Of a stretch of 64,000 bases of DNA, positions 19,476-27,441 are shown piece by piece. Under the pieces are notes generated by a model, which made no database searches, was not told where the DNA came from, and saw only the letters and a list, made by a program, of their open reading frames with translations. The stretch is from Methylibium sp965279545 (GTDB lineage: Bacteria; Pseudomonadota; Gammaproteobacteria; Burkholderiales; Burkholderiaceae_C). The stretch covers positions 2,046,001 through 2,110,000 of the forward strand of contig NZ_OZ257250.1 of assembly GCF_965279545.1 (NCBI RefSeq), in the 5' to 3' direction. How positions within the stretch are numbered: the stretch's first letter is position 1; every line of letters starts with the position of its first letter. The translations under genes were made by a program, and so were the position numbers.

Positions 19476-20780
19476 TCAGACCATCAGTTCGTCGAACGCG
19501 ACCTGCTTGTCGCTGACCTTCGCCTTGCCCAGGACGAACTCGGTCACGTTGTTCTCGACCACGACGGCTTCGACCTCGGCCAGGCGCTGCCGGTCGCCGA
19601 AGTACCAGCGCCGCACCTCCTCGGGCTTCTCGTAGCTTTGCGCCATCTCCTCGATGTGCGCGCTGATCTGCTCGCCCTTGGCCTGCAACTGGTTCGAGCG
19701 AACCAGTTCCGCGACCACCAGACCCAGGCGCACGCGACGCTCGGCCTGCTCCTGGAAGATCTCGGCCGGGATCGGTGCCTTGTCGGCGTCCTTGATGCCG
19801 CGCTGCTTCAGGTCGGCGCGGGCGTCGCCGATCATGCGATCGGTTTCGTTCTGCACCAGGGCCTTCGGCAGATCGAGCTCGGCCGCCTTGATCAGCGCGT
19901 CCATCACCGCGGACTTGTTGCGGGCCGTGACGCGCGACCTGACCTCGCGCTCGAGGTTCTTCTTGATGTCGGCACGCAAACCCTCGAGGGTCGGCTCCTT
20001 GATGCCCAGCGACTTGGCGAAGGCCTCGTCGACCTCCGGCAGGTGCTGCGCCTCGACCTTCTTCAGCGTCACCAGGAAGTCGGCTTCCTTGCCGGCCACT
20101 TCCTTGCCCTGGTAGTCCTCGGGGAACTGCAGCGGGAAGGTCTTCGATTCGCCGGTCTTCATGCCACGCACCGCCTTCTCGAAGGCCTCGAGCATGCGGC
20201 CCTCACCGAGGATGAACTGGAAGCCCGCTGCCGCGCCGCCGTCGAACGGCACGCCGTCGATCTTGCCTTCGAAGTCGATGGTCACGCGGTCGTCGTCCAC
20301 GGCAGCTTCCCCCACCGGGCGCTGTGCGAACGTGCGGCGCTGCTTGCGCAGGATCTCCAGCGTCTTGTCGATCGCGGCCTCGGTCACTTCGGTGCTCACC
20401 CGGTCGATCTCGGTGGACGACAGGTCACCGATCCTCACTTCGGGGTAGACCTCGAAGGTCGCGTCGAAAGCCAGCTCGCCCTCGGGCGCGCCATCCTTCT
20501 CGGCAATGCGCGGTGCGCCGGCGACGCGCAACTGCGCTTCGTTGGCAGCCTTGCTGAAGGCCTCGCCGACCTTGTCGTTCATGACCTCGTACTGCACCGA
20601 GTAGCCGTAGCGCTGGGTGACCACGCTCATCGGCACCTTGCCGGGACGGAAGCCGTCGGCCTTGACCGTCTTGGCCAGGCGCTTCAGGCGCGATTCGACC
20701 TCGTTCTTGATCGTAGTGGCCGACAGGGTGAGGGTGATGCGGCGCTCGAGCTTCTCGAGGGTTTCGACGGTGACAGCCAT
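19476..20780 (-). CDS. tig: Trigger factor (ribosome-associated chaperone, PPIase)
   Basis: 434 residues, close to E. coli Tig (432). The N-terminal ribosome-binding domain holds the signature GFRPGKVP near residues 43-50. A central FKBP-like domain includes VTIDFEGKIDGVPFDGG and FPLQFPEDYQGKEVAGKEA, and a long helical C-terminal arm follows. It binds L23 near the exit tunnel and shields nascent chains. First gene of the proteostasis block, with tRNA-Leu(UAG) immediately upstream (35 bp), an arrangement seen in many beta- and gammaproteobacteria. Confidence 0.98.
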   Translation of the reverse strand: MAVTVETLEKLERRITLTLSATTIKNEVESRLKRLAKTVKADGFRPGKVPMSVVTQRYGYSVQYEVMNDKVGEAFSKAANEAQLRVAGAPRIAEKDGAPEGELAFDATFEVYPEVRIGDLSSTEIDRVSTEVTEAAIDKTLEILRKQRRTFAQRPVGEAAVDDDRVTIDFEGKIDGVPFDGGAAAGFQFILGEGRMLEAFEKAVRGMKTGESKTFPLQFPEDYQGKEVAGKEADFLVTLKKVEAQHLPEVDEAFAKSLGIKEPTLEGLRADIKKNLEREVRSRVTARNKSAVMDALIKAAELDLPKALVQNETDRMIGDARADLKQRGIKDADKAPIPAEIFQEQAERRVRLGLVVAELVRSNQLQAKGEQISAHIEEMAQSYEKPEEVRRWYFGDRQRLAEVEAVVVENNVTEFVLGKAKVSDKQVAFDELMV

Positions 20781-20815
20781 GATCTGTACTCTCTCGCTGA
20801 ACTGAAGGATGCGTG

Positions 20816-20902
20816 TGGTGCGCGGGGCGGGACTCGAACCCGCACACCCTTGCGGGCGTCAGGACCTAAACCTGGTGCGTCTACCAATTTCGCCACCCGC
20901 GC
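20816..20902 (-). tRNA. tRNA-Leu(UAG)
   Basis: An 87-nt class II tRNA including encoded CCA. Acceptor GCGCGGG pairs with CCCGCGC, the D arm contains GAAATTGGTAGA, and the anticodon loop TTTAGGT has UAG at 34-36. The long variable arm has a GCCCGCAAGGGTG hairpin, and the T arm is GCGGG-TTCGAGT-CCCGC. The anticodon stem reads CCAGG/CCTGA, giving a C27-A43 mismatch at its top. No intron. Confidence 0.96.
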
Positions 20903-21035
20903 TGAAGATTGAGCGGGAGCCCGCCGGCTCCCTTGATCGACTTCGGTGCAGCGATTTCTCGCTGCGCCCGACCCGGTAGACCGGCGATTTTAGCTTCAGC
21001 CCACATCGCCAAGCGATATGGGCTTGCGCTGAAGC

Positions 21036-24000
21036 TCAAGCGCTTTGGCCGGCTGTCGCGGCGGTGCCTTCCTGCTCCGGCCTGCGCACCCGAAACCATG
21101 CGGCATACATGGCCGGCAAAGCCAGCAGGGTGAGCACCGTGGCGACGATCAGGCCCCCCATGATCGCCACCGCCATCGGCCCCCAGAACACGCTGCGCGT
21201 CAGCGGGATCATCGCCAGCACCGCGGCGGCGGCCGTCAGCACGATCGGCCGAAAGCGCCGCACCGCCGATTCGACGATGGCCGTCCACGCCGGCACGCCG
21301 CGGGCGCGGTCCTGCTCGATCTGGTCGATCAGGATCACCGAGTTGCGCATGATCATGCCGCTGAGCGCAATCACGCCCAGCAAGGCCACGAAGCCGAACG
21401 GCCGCCCCAGCAGGAGCAGGGCAGCCGCCACGCCCGCGATTCCCAGCGGTCCGGTGAGGAACACGAGGACGGCACGGCTGAAGCTGTGCAACTGCAGCAT
21501 CAGCAGCGTGAACATGATGAACAGCATCAGCGGCGCACCGGCGGCGATCGAACCCTGCCCCTTGCTGCTTTCTTCGACGGCGCCCGCGACCTCGATCGAA
21601 TACCCGGCCGGCATGCGCCGGCTCAGCTGCTGCAACTGCGGCCACACCTGGGCCGTCACGGTGGCACCCTGCACGCCTTCGACCACGTCGCCCTGCACCG
21701 TGACGGCGTAGTGACGCCCTTCGCGCCACAGCACGCCCGGCTCCCAGGTGAAACCGATCCGGGCGATCTGCGTCAGCGGGATCGAGCGCCCGCTGGCCGT
21801 GGGCACGTAGCCATTGCCCAGGTCGGTGAGCTCATGGCGCTCCTCGGCCGGCTGGCGCAGCACGATATCGATCAGGCGATCGCCCTCGCGGTACTGGCCG
21901 ATGGTGTTGCCCGACAACACGGTGCGCGACGCCTGGGCGATAGCCTGGCTGGTCACGCCGAGCGCGCGCGCCTTGTCCTGGTCGACCTCGAGCCGCAGCA
22001 CCTTGATCGACTCGTTCCAGTTGTCGTTGACGCCGCGCATGCTCGGGTTGGCGCGCAAGATGGCCTTCGCTTCGTCGGCCCAGTGCCGCACGTCCCGCGC
22101 ATCCACGCCGACCACCCTGAACTGCACGGGGTAAGGCACCGGCGGACCGTTGGGCAGCAGCTTGACGCGCCCGCGAACCTCGGGGAACTCTTCGGCCAGC
22201 AGCGCCGGCAGCTTCTGGCGCAGCGACTCGCGCACCGCCAGGTCCTTGGGCAGGATGATCGACTGCGACACGTTGAGCTGCGCAAACACGAAGTCCAGTG
22301 GCAGGTAGAAGCGCGGCACGCCCGAGCCGACCCAAGTGGTGATGGTCTCGACGCCCGGCTCGCGCATGAGCCGGGCCTCGAAGCGCTTGGCCACCGCCTC
22401 GCTGGCCTCGTACGACGAACCCTCGGGCAGCCACAGGTCGACCAGGATCTCTGGGCGGCTCGAATCCGGGAAGAACTGCTGCTGCACCCGCCCCATGCCG
22501 ACGAGGCCCAGTGCAAACACCAGCAGCGTCGCGCCGATGGTCAGCCAGCGGTGGGCCACGCACCAGTTCAGCAGCGCGCGAAAGCGCGTGTAGAACGGCG
22601 TGTCGAACAGTTCGTGTGCGGGCTCGCCCGCGGCATGCGGCCTGACCTCGAGCAGCAGCATGCCGAGGTAGGGCACGAAGTACACCGACACCGCCCAGGA
22701 GACGAGCAGCGCGGCCGTCGTCACCGCGAAGATCGCGAAGGTGTACTCGCCCGTGACCGACTTCGCCAGCCCGATCGGCAGGAAGCCGGCGGCGGTGATC
22801 AGCGTGCCGGTCAGCATCGGCATCGCCGTCAGCTCGTAGGCGAAGGTCGCGGCCCGGACCTTGTCGTAGCCCTCCTCGAGCTTGCGCACCATCATCTCGA
22901 CGGCAATGATCGCGTCGTCGACCAGCAGCCCCAGCGCGATGATCAGCGCGCCGAGCGAGATCTTGTGCAGGCCGACACCCCAGTAGAACATCGTCACGAA
23001 CGTGATCGCCAGCACCAGCGGGATCGTGATCGCCACCACCAGGCCGGGCCGCACGTCGATGCGCAAGGGCTTCGTGTGCAGCCCGAGGGCGACGAAGCTC
23101 ACCGCCAGCACCACGGCCACCGCCTCGATCAGCACCCTCACGAACTCGCCGACCGAGCGCGACACCGCCTTCGGCTGGTCCTGGATCTGCGCCAGCTCCA
23201 CGCCCACCGGCAGGTCCGCCTGGATGCCGGCCGTCGCCGCCTGGAGGTTCTTGCCGAGCGCGATGATGTCGCCGCCGCGCGCCATCGAGATGCCCAGCGC
23301 AATGACCGGCCGGCCCTGGTGCCGCACCTTGACGCTCGGCGGGTCGACATAGGCCCGCTCGATGTTCGCGATGTCACCCAGCCTCAGGCTGCTCGCCACG
23401 CCGGTGGCGGCATTGACCGCACGGATCGGGAAGGCCCGCAGTTCCTCGACCGAGTTGAACTGGCCGCCGATGCGCACCTGCACGGTCTGCCCGACGACAT
23501 TGAGCGCTCCCGCGCCCTCGACCGCGTTCTGCGCCCCCAGCTGCACCAGCACCGCATTCAGATCGAGGCCCAGCTGCACCAGCCGCTTCTGCGGGATCTC
23601 GATGAAGACCTTCTCGGCCTGCACGCCGAACAGCTCGACCTTCGCGACATCGGGCACGCGCAGCAGCCGCGAGCGCAGCGTCTCGGCGTGCTGGCGCAGC
23701 TCCTCGTCGCTGAAGCCGTCGGCCGACAGCGCGTAGATCGAACCGAAGACGTCGCCGAACTCGTCGTTGAAGAACGGCCCCTGCACGCCGGCGGGCAACT
23801 GGCCGCGCATGTCGCCGATCTTCTTGCGCACCTGGTACCAGACGTTGGGCACTTCCTTGCCCGGCGACGAGTCCTGGATCTGCAGCATCGTCAGCGATTC
23901 GCCCGGCTTGGTGTAGCTGCGGATCTTGTCGGCATAGGGCACCTCCTGCAGGGTGCGCTCGATCTTGTCCGTCACCTGCTCGGCCATCTGCTGCGCGGTC

Positions 24001-24188
24001 GCCCCCGGCCAGAACGCCTGCACCACCATGACGCGAAAGGTGAAGGGCGGATCCTCGTCCTGACCGAGCTGGAAGTACGCGACGAAGCCGAGCACCATCA
24101 GCACCACCATCAGGTAGCGCGTCAGCGCCGCATGCTCGATCGCCCAGTGCGAGACGTTGAATCGGTCACCGGACCCTTGTGCAGCCAT
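21036..24188 (-). CDS. RND-family efflux transporter permease (AcrB/MexF-like inner-membrane pump)
   Basis: 1050 residues, standard RND length, with 12 predicted membrane helices in the 1+5 / 1+5 pattern around two large periplasmic loops. The proton-relay Asp pair sits in helix 4 (LLVDDAIIAVE, near residue 410). The N-terminal signature FTFRVMVVQAFWPGATAQQM and the YADKIRSYTKPGES porter segment fit the subgroup that pairs with a single lipoprotein adaptor. It is 15 bp downstream of the adaptor gene. No outer-membrane TolC-type gene is present here, so the channel must be shared from elsewhere. The substrate is unknown. Confidence 0.94.
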   Translation of the reverse strand: MAAQGSGDRFNVSHWAIEHAALTRYLMVVLMVLGFVAYFQLGQDEDPPFTFRVMVVQAFWPGATAQQMAEQVTDKIERTLQEVPYADKIRSYTKPGESLTMLQIQDSSPGKEVPNVWYQVRKKIGDMRGQLPAGVQGPFFNDEFGDVFGSIYALSADGFSDEELRQHAETLRSRLLRVPDVAKVELFGVQAEKVFIEIPQKRLVQLGLDLNAVLVQLGAQNAVEGAGALNVVGQTVQVRIGGQFNSVEELRAFPIRAVNAATGVASSLRLGDIANIERAYVDPPSVKVRHQGRPVIALGISMARGGDIIALGKNLQAATAGIQADLPVGVELAQIQDQPKAVSRSVGEFVRVLIEAVAVVLAVSFVALGLHTKPLRIDVRPGLVVAITIPLVLAITFVTMFYWGVGLHKISLGALIIALGLLVDDAIIAVEMMVRKLEEGYDKVRAATFAYELTAMPMLTGTLITAAGFLPIGLAKSVTGEYTFAIFAVTTAALLVSWAVSVYFVPYLGMLLLEVRPHAAGEPAHELFDTPFYTRFRALLNWCVAHRWLTIGATLLVFALGLVGMGRVQQQFFPDSSRPEILVDLWLPEGSSYEASEAVAKRFEARLMREPGVETITTWVGSGVPRFYLPLDFVFAQLNVSQSIILPKDLAVRESLRQKLPALLAEEFPEVRGRVKLLPNGPPVPYPVQFRVVGVDARDVRHWADEAKAILRANPSMRGVNDNWNESIKVLRLEVDQDKARALGVTSQAIAQASRTVLSGNTIGQYREGDRLIDIVLRQPAEERHELTDLGNGYVPTASGRSIPLTQIARIGFTWEPGVLWREGRHYAVTVQGDVVEGVQGATVTAQVWPQLQQLSRRMPAGYSIEVAGAVEESSKGQGSIAAGAPLMLFIMFTLLMLQLHSFSRAVLVFLTGPLGIAGVAAALLLLGRPFGFVALLGVIALSGMIMRNSVILIDQIEQDRARGVPAWTAIVESAVRRFRPIVLTAAAAVLAMIPLTRSVFWGPMAVAIMGGLIVATVLTLLALPAMYAAWFRVRRPEQEGTAATAGQSA

Positions 24189-24203
24189 GCCGACCCCGTG
24201 CGC

Positions 24204-25334
24204 TCAGTGCGTCACCGCCGACGCGGCGGGCGGGACGGGCGGCACCGCCTCGACGAAACGCTTCACCTTCTGCCCCGGCGTCAGCACATGCACCCCGGCG
24301 GTCACCACCTCCTGACCCGGCACCAGACCGGCCGTCACGATCACCACGTTGCCCTCGGCGCCACTGGCCTCGACCGACTGGGCCTTGACGGTCATCGTCG
24401 CCGTATCGAGCAGCCACACCGAGGTCTTCCCGCCCAGTTCCACCAGGGCACCGAGCGGCAGCTTGATCACGCTGCCGAGCTTGGGCGTCTCGACGATCAC
24501 CGCCGCCGTCTGGCCGAGCTTGACCGCCGCACTGCCCACATCGGCCTTGACCAGAAAGGTGCGCGTGGCGACATCGGTGGCGGCAGCGATTTCGCGCACC
24601 GTCGCCGGCAACAGCTCGTTCGAACCCCAGGGCTGCACCTTCACCGCGCCGGCCCGACCCTCCAGTGCCCGCACCAGTGCGAGCTTGTCCTCGGGCACCG
24701 AGAACACCGCGTCGCGCGGGCCATCGTGGGCCAGCCTCACCACCGAGGCGCCGGCGGCCACGACCTGCCCCGGCTCGGCCTCCACCGCCGTGATGACGCC
24801 GCCTGCGTCGGCCCGCAGCGACGCATACCCGGCCTGATTGCCCTGCACCGCCGATTGCGCCCGGGCCTGATCGAGCGTGGCCTGGGCCGCCTTGAGCGTC
24901 GCGTCCCGGCGCTCGAGCTCGGCAGCACTGATGAAGCCCTGCGCCAAGAGCTCCTGGTAGCGCTTGAAGTCGGCCGCGGCCAGCTCGAAGCTGGCCTGCG
25001 CCGAGGACAGGGCGGCCCGCGCGCTGTCCTCCCCGAGTCGGAGGTCGCCCGGATCGAGCTGGGCCAGCACCTGACCGGCCTTGACACTGTCGCCCAGATC
25101 GACGGGGCGTTTGACGATCTTGCCCCCGACGCGAAAGCCGAGCCGCGACTCGACCCGCGCCTTCACTTCGGCGGCGAACTCGTGGCGGCTGCCAGCGACG
25201 CCGCCGGTGACCGTCAGCGTGCGGACCGCCCGCACCGGCGCAGGTGCCGGCTCCGGCCTGGCGCAGGCGAGCAGCGCCAAGGCGCACAGCGAGACAACGG
25301 CAGCGAACGCGGGGCGAGACAACGGCAAGCTCAT
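24204..25334 (-). CDS. RND efflux periplasmic adaptor (HlyD/AcrA family lipoprotein)
   Basis: 376 residues. A signal peptide with lipobox LALLAC (Cys about residue 24) suggests a lipid-anchored adaptor. A barrel-sandwich/lipoyl half-motif (GKIVKRPVDLGDSVKAGQVL) and its partner (AGGVITAVEAEPGQVV) flank a coiled-coil hairpin rich in Ala/Glu, followed by the membrane-proximal domain (VVTAGVHVLTPGQKVK). It connects the RND pump to an outer-membrane channel. ATG 25334 lies about 80 bp downstream of a palindrome resembling a TetR-family operator, so the pair is probably repressed until an inducer is present; no regulator gene is visible beside it. Confidence 0.92.
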   Translation of the reverse strand: MSLPLSRPAFAAVVSLCALALLACARPEPAPAPVRAVRTLTVTGGVAGSRHEFAAEVKARVESRLGFRVGGKIVKRPVDLGDSVKAGQVLAQLDPGDLRLGEDSARAALSSAQASFELAAADFKRYQELLAQGFISAAELERRDATLKAAQATLDQARAQSAVQGNQAGYASLRADAGGVITAVEAEPGQVVAAGASVVRLAHDGPRDAVFSVPEDKLALVRALEGRAGAVKVQPWGSNELLPATVREIAAATDVATRTFLVKADVGSAAVKLGQTAAVIVETPKLGSVIKLPLGALVELGGKTSVWLLDTATMTVKAQSVEASGAEGNVVIVTAGLVPGQEVVTAGVHVLTPGQKVKRFVEAVPPVPPAASAVTH

Positions 25335-25414
25335 GTCGAACCCTTGGACGGCAGGTGGGCAAGGCGGGGCAGCCAGTGCAAGGGCCTCGGGAAAGGCCTT
25401 CGACTTAATTAATG

Positions 25415-25428
25415 ACTGATTGGTCAGT
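25415..25428. promoter_or_regulatory. Candidate TetR-family operator upstream of the RND efflux operon
   Basis: Perfect inverted repeat ACTGA-TTGG-TCAGT in an AT-rich pocket (TTAATTAATG on one side, AATGTAA on the other) that contrasts with the GC-rich surroundings. Repeats of this GACTGAxxxGTCAGT type are common operators of AcrR/NalC-like TetR repressors that control RND pumps. It sits 81 bp upstream of the adaptor start and 127 bp upstream of the divergent hpnC start, so it may overlap promoters in both directions. Confidence 0.6.
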
Positions 25429-25554
25429 AATGTAAGGCGACCCCTCGGAGGCTGTCAATCGCACACCGGGTGGGGCGCCCTGAAGACGGACGGCGCCAGC
25501 GTGGACAATCCGGAGCTTGGCAGAGCGCGTTGCCGCCCCGTGTACCTCCGGCCG

Positions 25555-26385
25555 ATGAGCGTCGACCACTACGAGAACTTCCCCGTCGCGTCCTTCCTCT
25601 GCCCGAGCGCGCTGCGCCCGGCCGTGACCGCGATCTACCACTACGCGCGCACCGCGGACGACATCGCCGATGAAGGCATCGCCGGCCCGACCGAGCGGCT
25701 CGCCGACCTGAGCGCCTACCGCACCGAGCTGCGCCGCGTCGCGCAGGGCGGTGCTCCGACGCCGCGATGGGCCGCGGTGTTCGAGCCGCTGGCTGCCGCG
25801 ATCGCCAGCTTCCAGCTGCCGCTGCAGCTCCTCGAGGACCTGCTCAGCGCCTTCGAGCAGGACGTGACGAAAACGCGCTACGCCCACCGCGCCGAGCTGC
25901 TCGACTACTGCCGCCGCTCGGCCAATCCGGTGGGCCGGCTGCTGCTGCACCTGTACGGCGTGCGGGAGGCCGAGAGCCTGCAGCAATCCGACGCGATCTG
26001 CACCGCGCTGCAGCTCATCAACTTCTGGCAGGACCTGAGCATCGACCTGCCGCGCGGACGGCTCTACATCCCGCTCGACCAGTGTGCGGCCCACGGTCTC
26101 GCCGACACGACCCTGTTCGCGCGGCACGACAGCGGCGCGACCCGGGCGCTGGTGCAGGCGCAGTGCGATTGGGCGCGCGCGCTGATGCTGAGCGGTGCAC
26201 CGCTGGTGCACCGTGTGCCCGGCCGCGCCGGCTGGGAACTGCGCGGCGTGGTGCAGGGAGGGCTGCGCATCCTCGACAAGATCGCCGCACTGCAGTTCGC
26301 CACGCTGCGCCAGCGGCCGCGGCTCGGCGTGGCCGACATGGCGCCCATCGTCTGGCGCGCCTGTCGCATGCAGGTGCGCCGGTGA
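25555..26385 (+). CDS. hpnC: Squalene synthase HpnC (hydroxysqualene-forming step)
   Basis: 276-residue trans-isoprenyl diphosphate synthase-like protein. The first Asp-rich motif is ARTADDIADEG and the second is NFWQDLSIDLPRGRLYIP. In the HpnCDE pathway HpnD makes presqualene diphosphate from two farnesyl diphosphates, HpnC converts it to hydroxysqualene and HpnE reduces that to squalene. ATG 25555 is preferred to earlier in-frame starts because MSVDHYENFPVASFL is the conserved N-terminus. First of three hpn genes. Confidence 0.92.
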   Translation: MSVDHYENFPVASFLCPSALRPAVTAIYHYARTADDIADEGIAGPTERLADLSAYRTELRRVAQGGAPTPRWAAVFEPLAAAIASFQLPLQLLEDLLSAFEQDVTKTRYAHRAELLDYCRRSANPVGRLLLHLYGVREAESLQQSDAICTALQLINFWQDLSIDLPRGRLYIPLDQCAAHGLADTTLFARHDSGATRALVQAQCDWARALMLSGAPLVHRVPGRAGWELRGVVQGGLRILDKIAALQFATLRQRPRLGVADMAPIVWRACRMQVRR

Positions 26386-26490
26386 GTTCTCGAGACGCCG
26401 CGCCAACTCGGTCGGGTGCGACACGGCCGGACCGAGTTCCCGATGTGACAATCTTGCGGACCGCCGCCCTGCCCTGCACACCCCTCACCG

Positions 26491-26612
26491 AGCCATGACG
26501 CCGCAACAGTACGTGCAGGACAAGGCCGCAAGGGCCACGCGGTCGTCGGCCTTGCCCCGCACGATCGCCACCAAGCCATGACGCCGCAACAGTACGTGCA
26601 GGACAAGGCCGC
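26491..26612 (+). repeat. 39-bp perfect direct repeat covering the hpnD start codon (83-bp period)
   Basis: The 39 bases running from AGCC before the ATG to the Ala codons of hpnD occur twice, at 26491-26529 and 26574-26612, without mismatch. They are separated by 44 bases that do not resemble hpnD. Copy 2 is the true hpnD start; copy 1 is out of frame with it and opens a 28-codon leader ORF. This looks like a recent segmental duplication plus insertion. Confidence 0.95.
26495..26581 (+). CDS. 28-residue leader ORF duplicating the HpnD N-terminus
   Basis: Starts at the ATG of the first repeat copy. Its first 12 residues (MTPQQYVQDKAA) equal those of HpnD, then it diverges through the 44-base spacer (ARATRSSALPRTIATKP overlapping the end of that run) and stops at TGA 26579-26581. 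That stop overlaps the real hpnD ATG as ATGA. It has the same upstream context as the gene start, so it may be translated and reinitiate at hpnD by coupling. It may equally be only a by-product of the duplication. Confidence 0.45.
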   Translation: MTPQQYVQDKAARATRSSALPRTIATKP

Positions 26613-27441
26613 CGCGAGCGGCTCGAGCTTCTACTACGCCTTCCTGTTCCTGCCGCCACCGCGCCGCGCCGCGATCACGGCGTTCTATGCGTTCTGCCGC
26701 GAGGTCGACGACGTGGTCGACGAGGTGTCTGACCCTGGCGTCGCCGCGACCAAGCTGGCGTGGTGGCGCAAGGAGGTGGCCGAGGCCTTCGCGGGCCAGC
26801 CGCACCACCCGGTTCTGAAGGCGCTGATGCCGCACGTGGCCGACTACGGCATCCGCGCCGAGCACCTGGGCGCGGTCATCGACGGCTGCGAGATGGACCT
26901 GACGCAAACGCGCTACCTCGACGACGTGGCGCTGCAGCGCTACTGCCACCTGGTGGCTGGCGTGGTCGGCGAGGTCGCGGCCAGCATCTTCGGCTGCGAG
27001 CCGGGCCGCCCGCTGGGCGACGGCACGCGCCGCTACGCGCACACGCTGGGCCGGGCCTTCCAGCTCACCAACATCATCCGCGACGTCGGCGACGACGCCC
27101 GGCGTGGACGCATCTACCTGCCGGTCAGCGAGCTGCAGCGCTTCGACGTCAAGGCGCACGAGCTGCTCCGGCGCGAGGCGCCCTGGGGCTACAGCGAGCG
27201 CTTCACGGCCCTGATGAAATTCCAGGCCGAGCGCGCTCACCGGCTCTACGACGAGGCCTTCGCACTGCTGCCGGCCGGCGAACGCCGCGCGCAGCGGCCC
27301 GGGCTGATGATGGCCGAGATCTACCGCACGCTGCTGCGCGAGATCGAGGCCGACGGCTTCCAGGTGCTGCACCAGCGCGTGGCGCTGACGCCGCTGCGCA
27401 AGCTGTGGCTGGCGTGGAAGACGAACTGGCGTGAGCGCTAG
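26578..27441 (+). CDS. hpnD: Presqualene diphosphate synthase HpnD
   Basis: 287 residues, usual for HpnD. The first Asp-rich motif is CREVDDVVDEV, the second NIIRDVGDDARRGRIYLP, matching squalene/phytoene synthases. It condenses two farnesyl diphosphates to presqualene diphosphate, the entry step to squalene. The start is at the second copy of a 39-bp repeat, and the gene overlaps hpnE by 11 bp at its 3' end. No squalene-hopene cyclase gene is in this window, so use of the squalene for hopanoids is inference from the hpn gene order. Confidence 0.94.
   Translation: MTPQQYVQDKAAASGSSFYYAFLFLPPPRRAAITAFYAFCREVDDVVDEVSDPGVAATKLAWWRKEVAEAFAGQPHHPVLKALMPHVADYGIRAEHLGAVIDGCEMDLTQTRYLDDVALQRYCHLVAGVVGEVAASIFGCEPGRPLGDGTRRYAHTLGRAFQLTNIIRDVGDDARRGRIYLPVSELQRFDVKAHELLRREAPWGYSERFTALMKFQAERAHRLYDEAFALLPAGERRAQRPGLMMAEIYRTLLREIEADGFQVLHQRVALTPLRKLWLAWKTNWRER

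Noticed and set aside
21045..25412. 1455-codon open frame on the plus strand opposite the RND operon
   Set aside because: His/Arg/Asp/Gly-rich translation typical of an antisense frame; the minus-strand pump and adaptor have clear family motifs.
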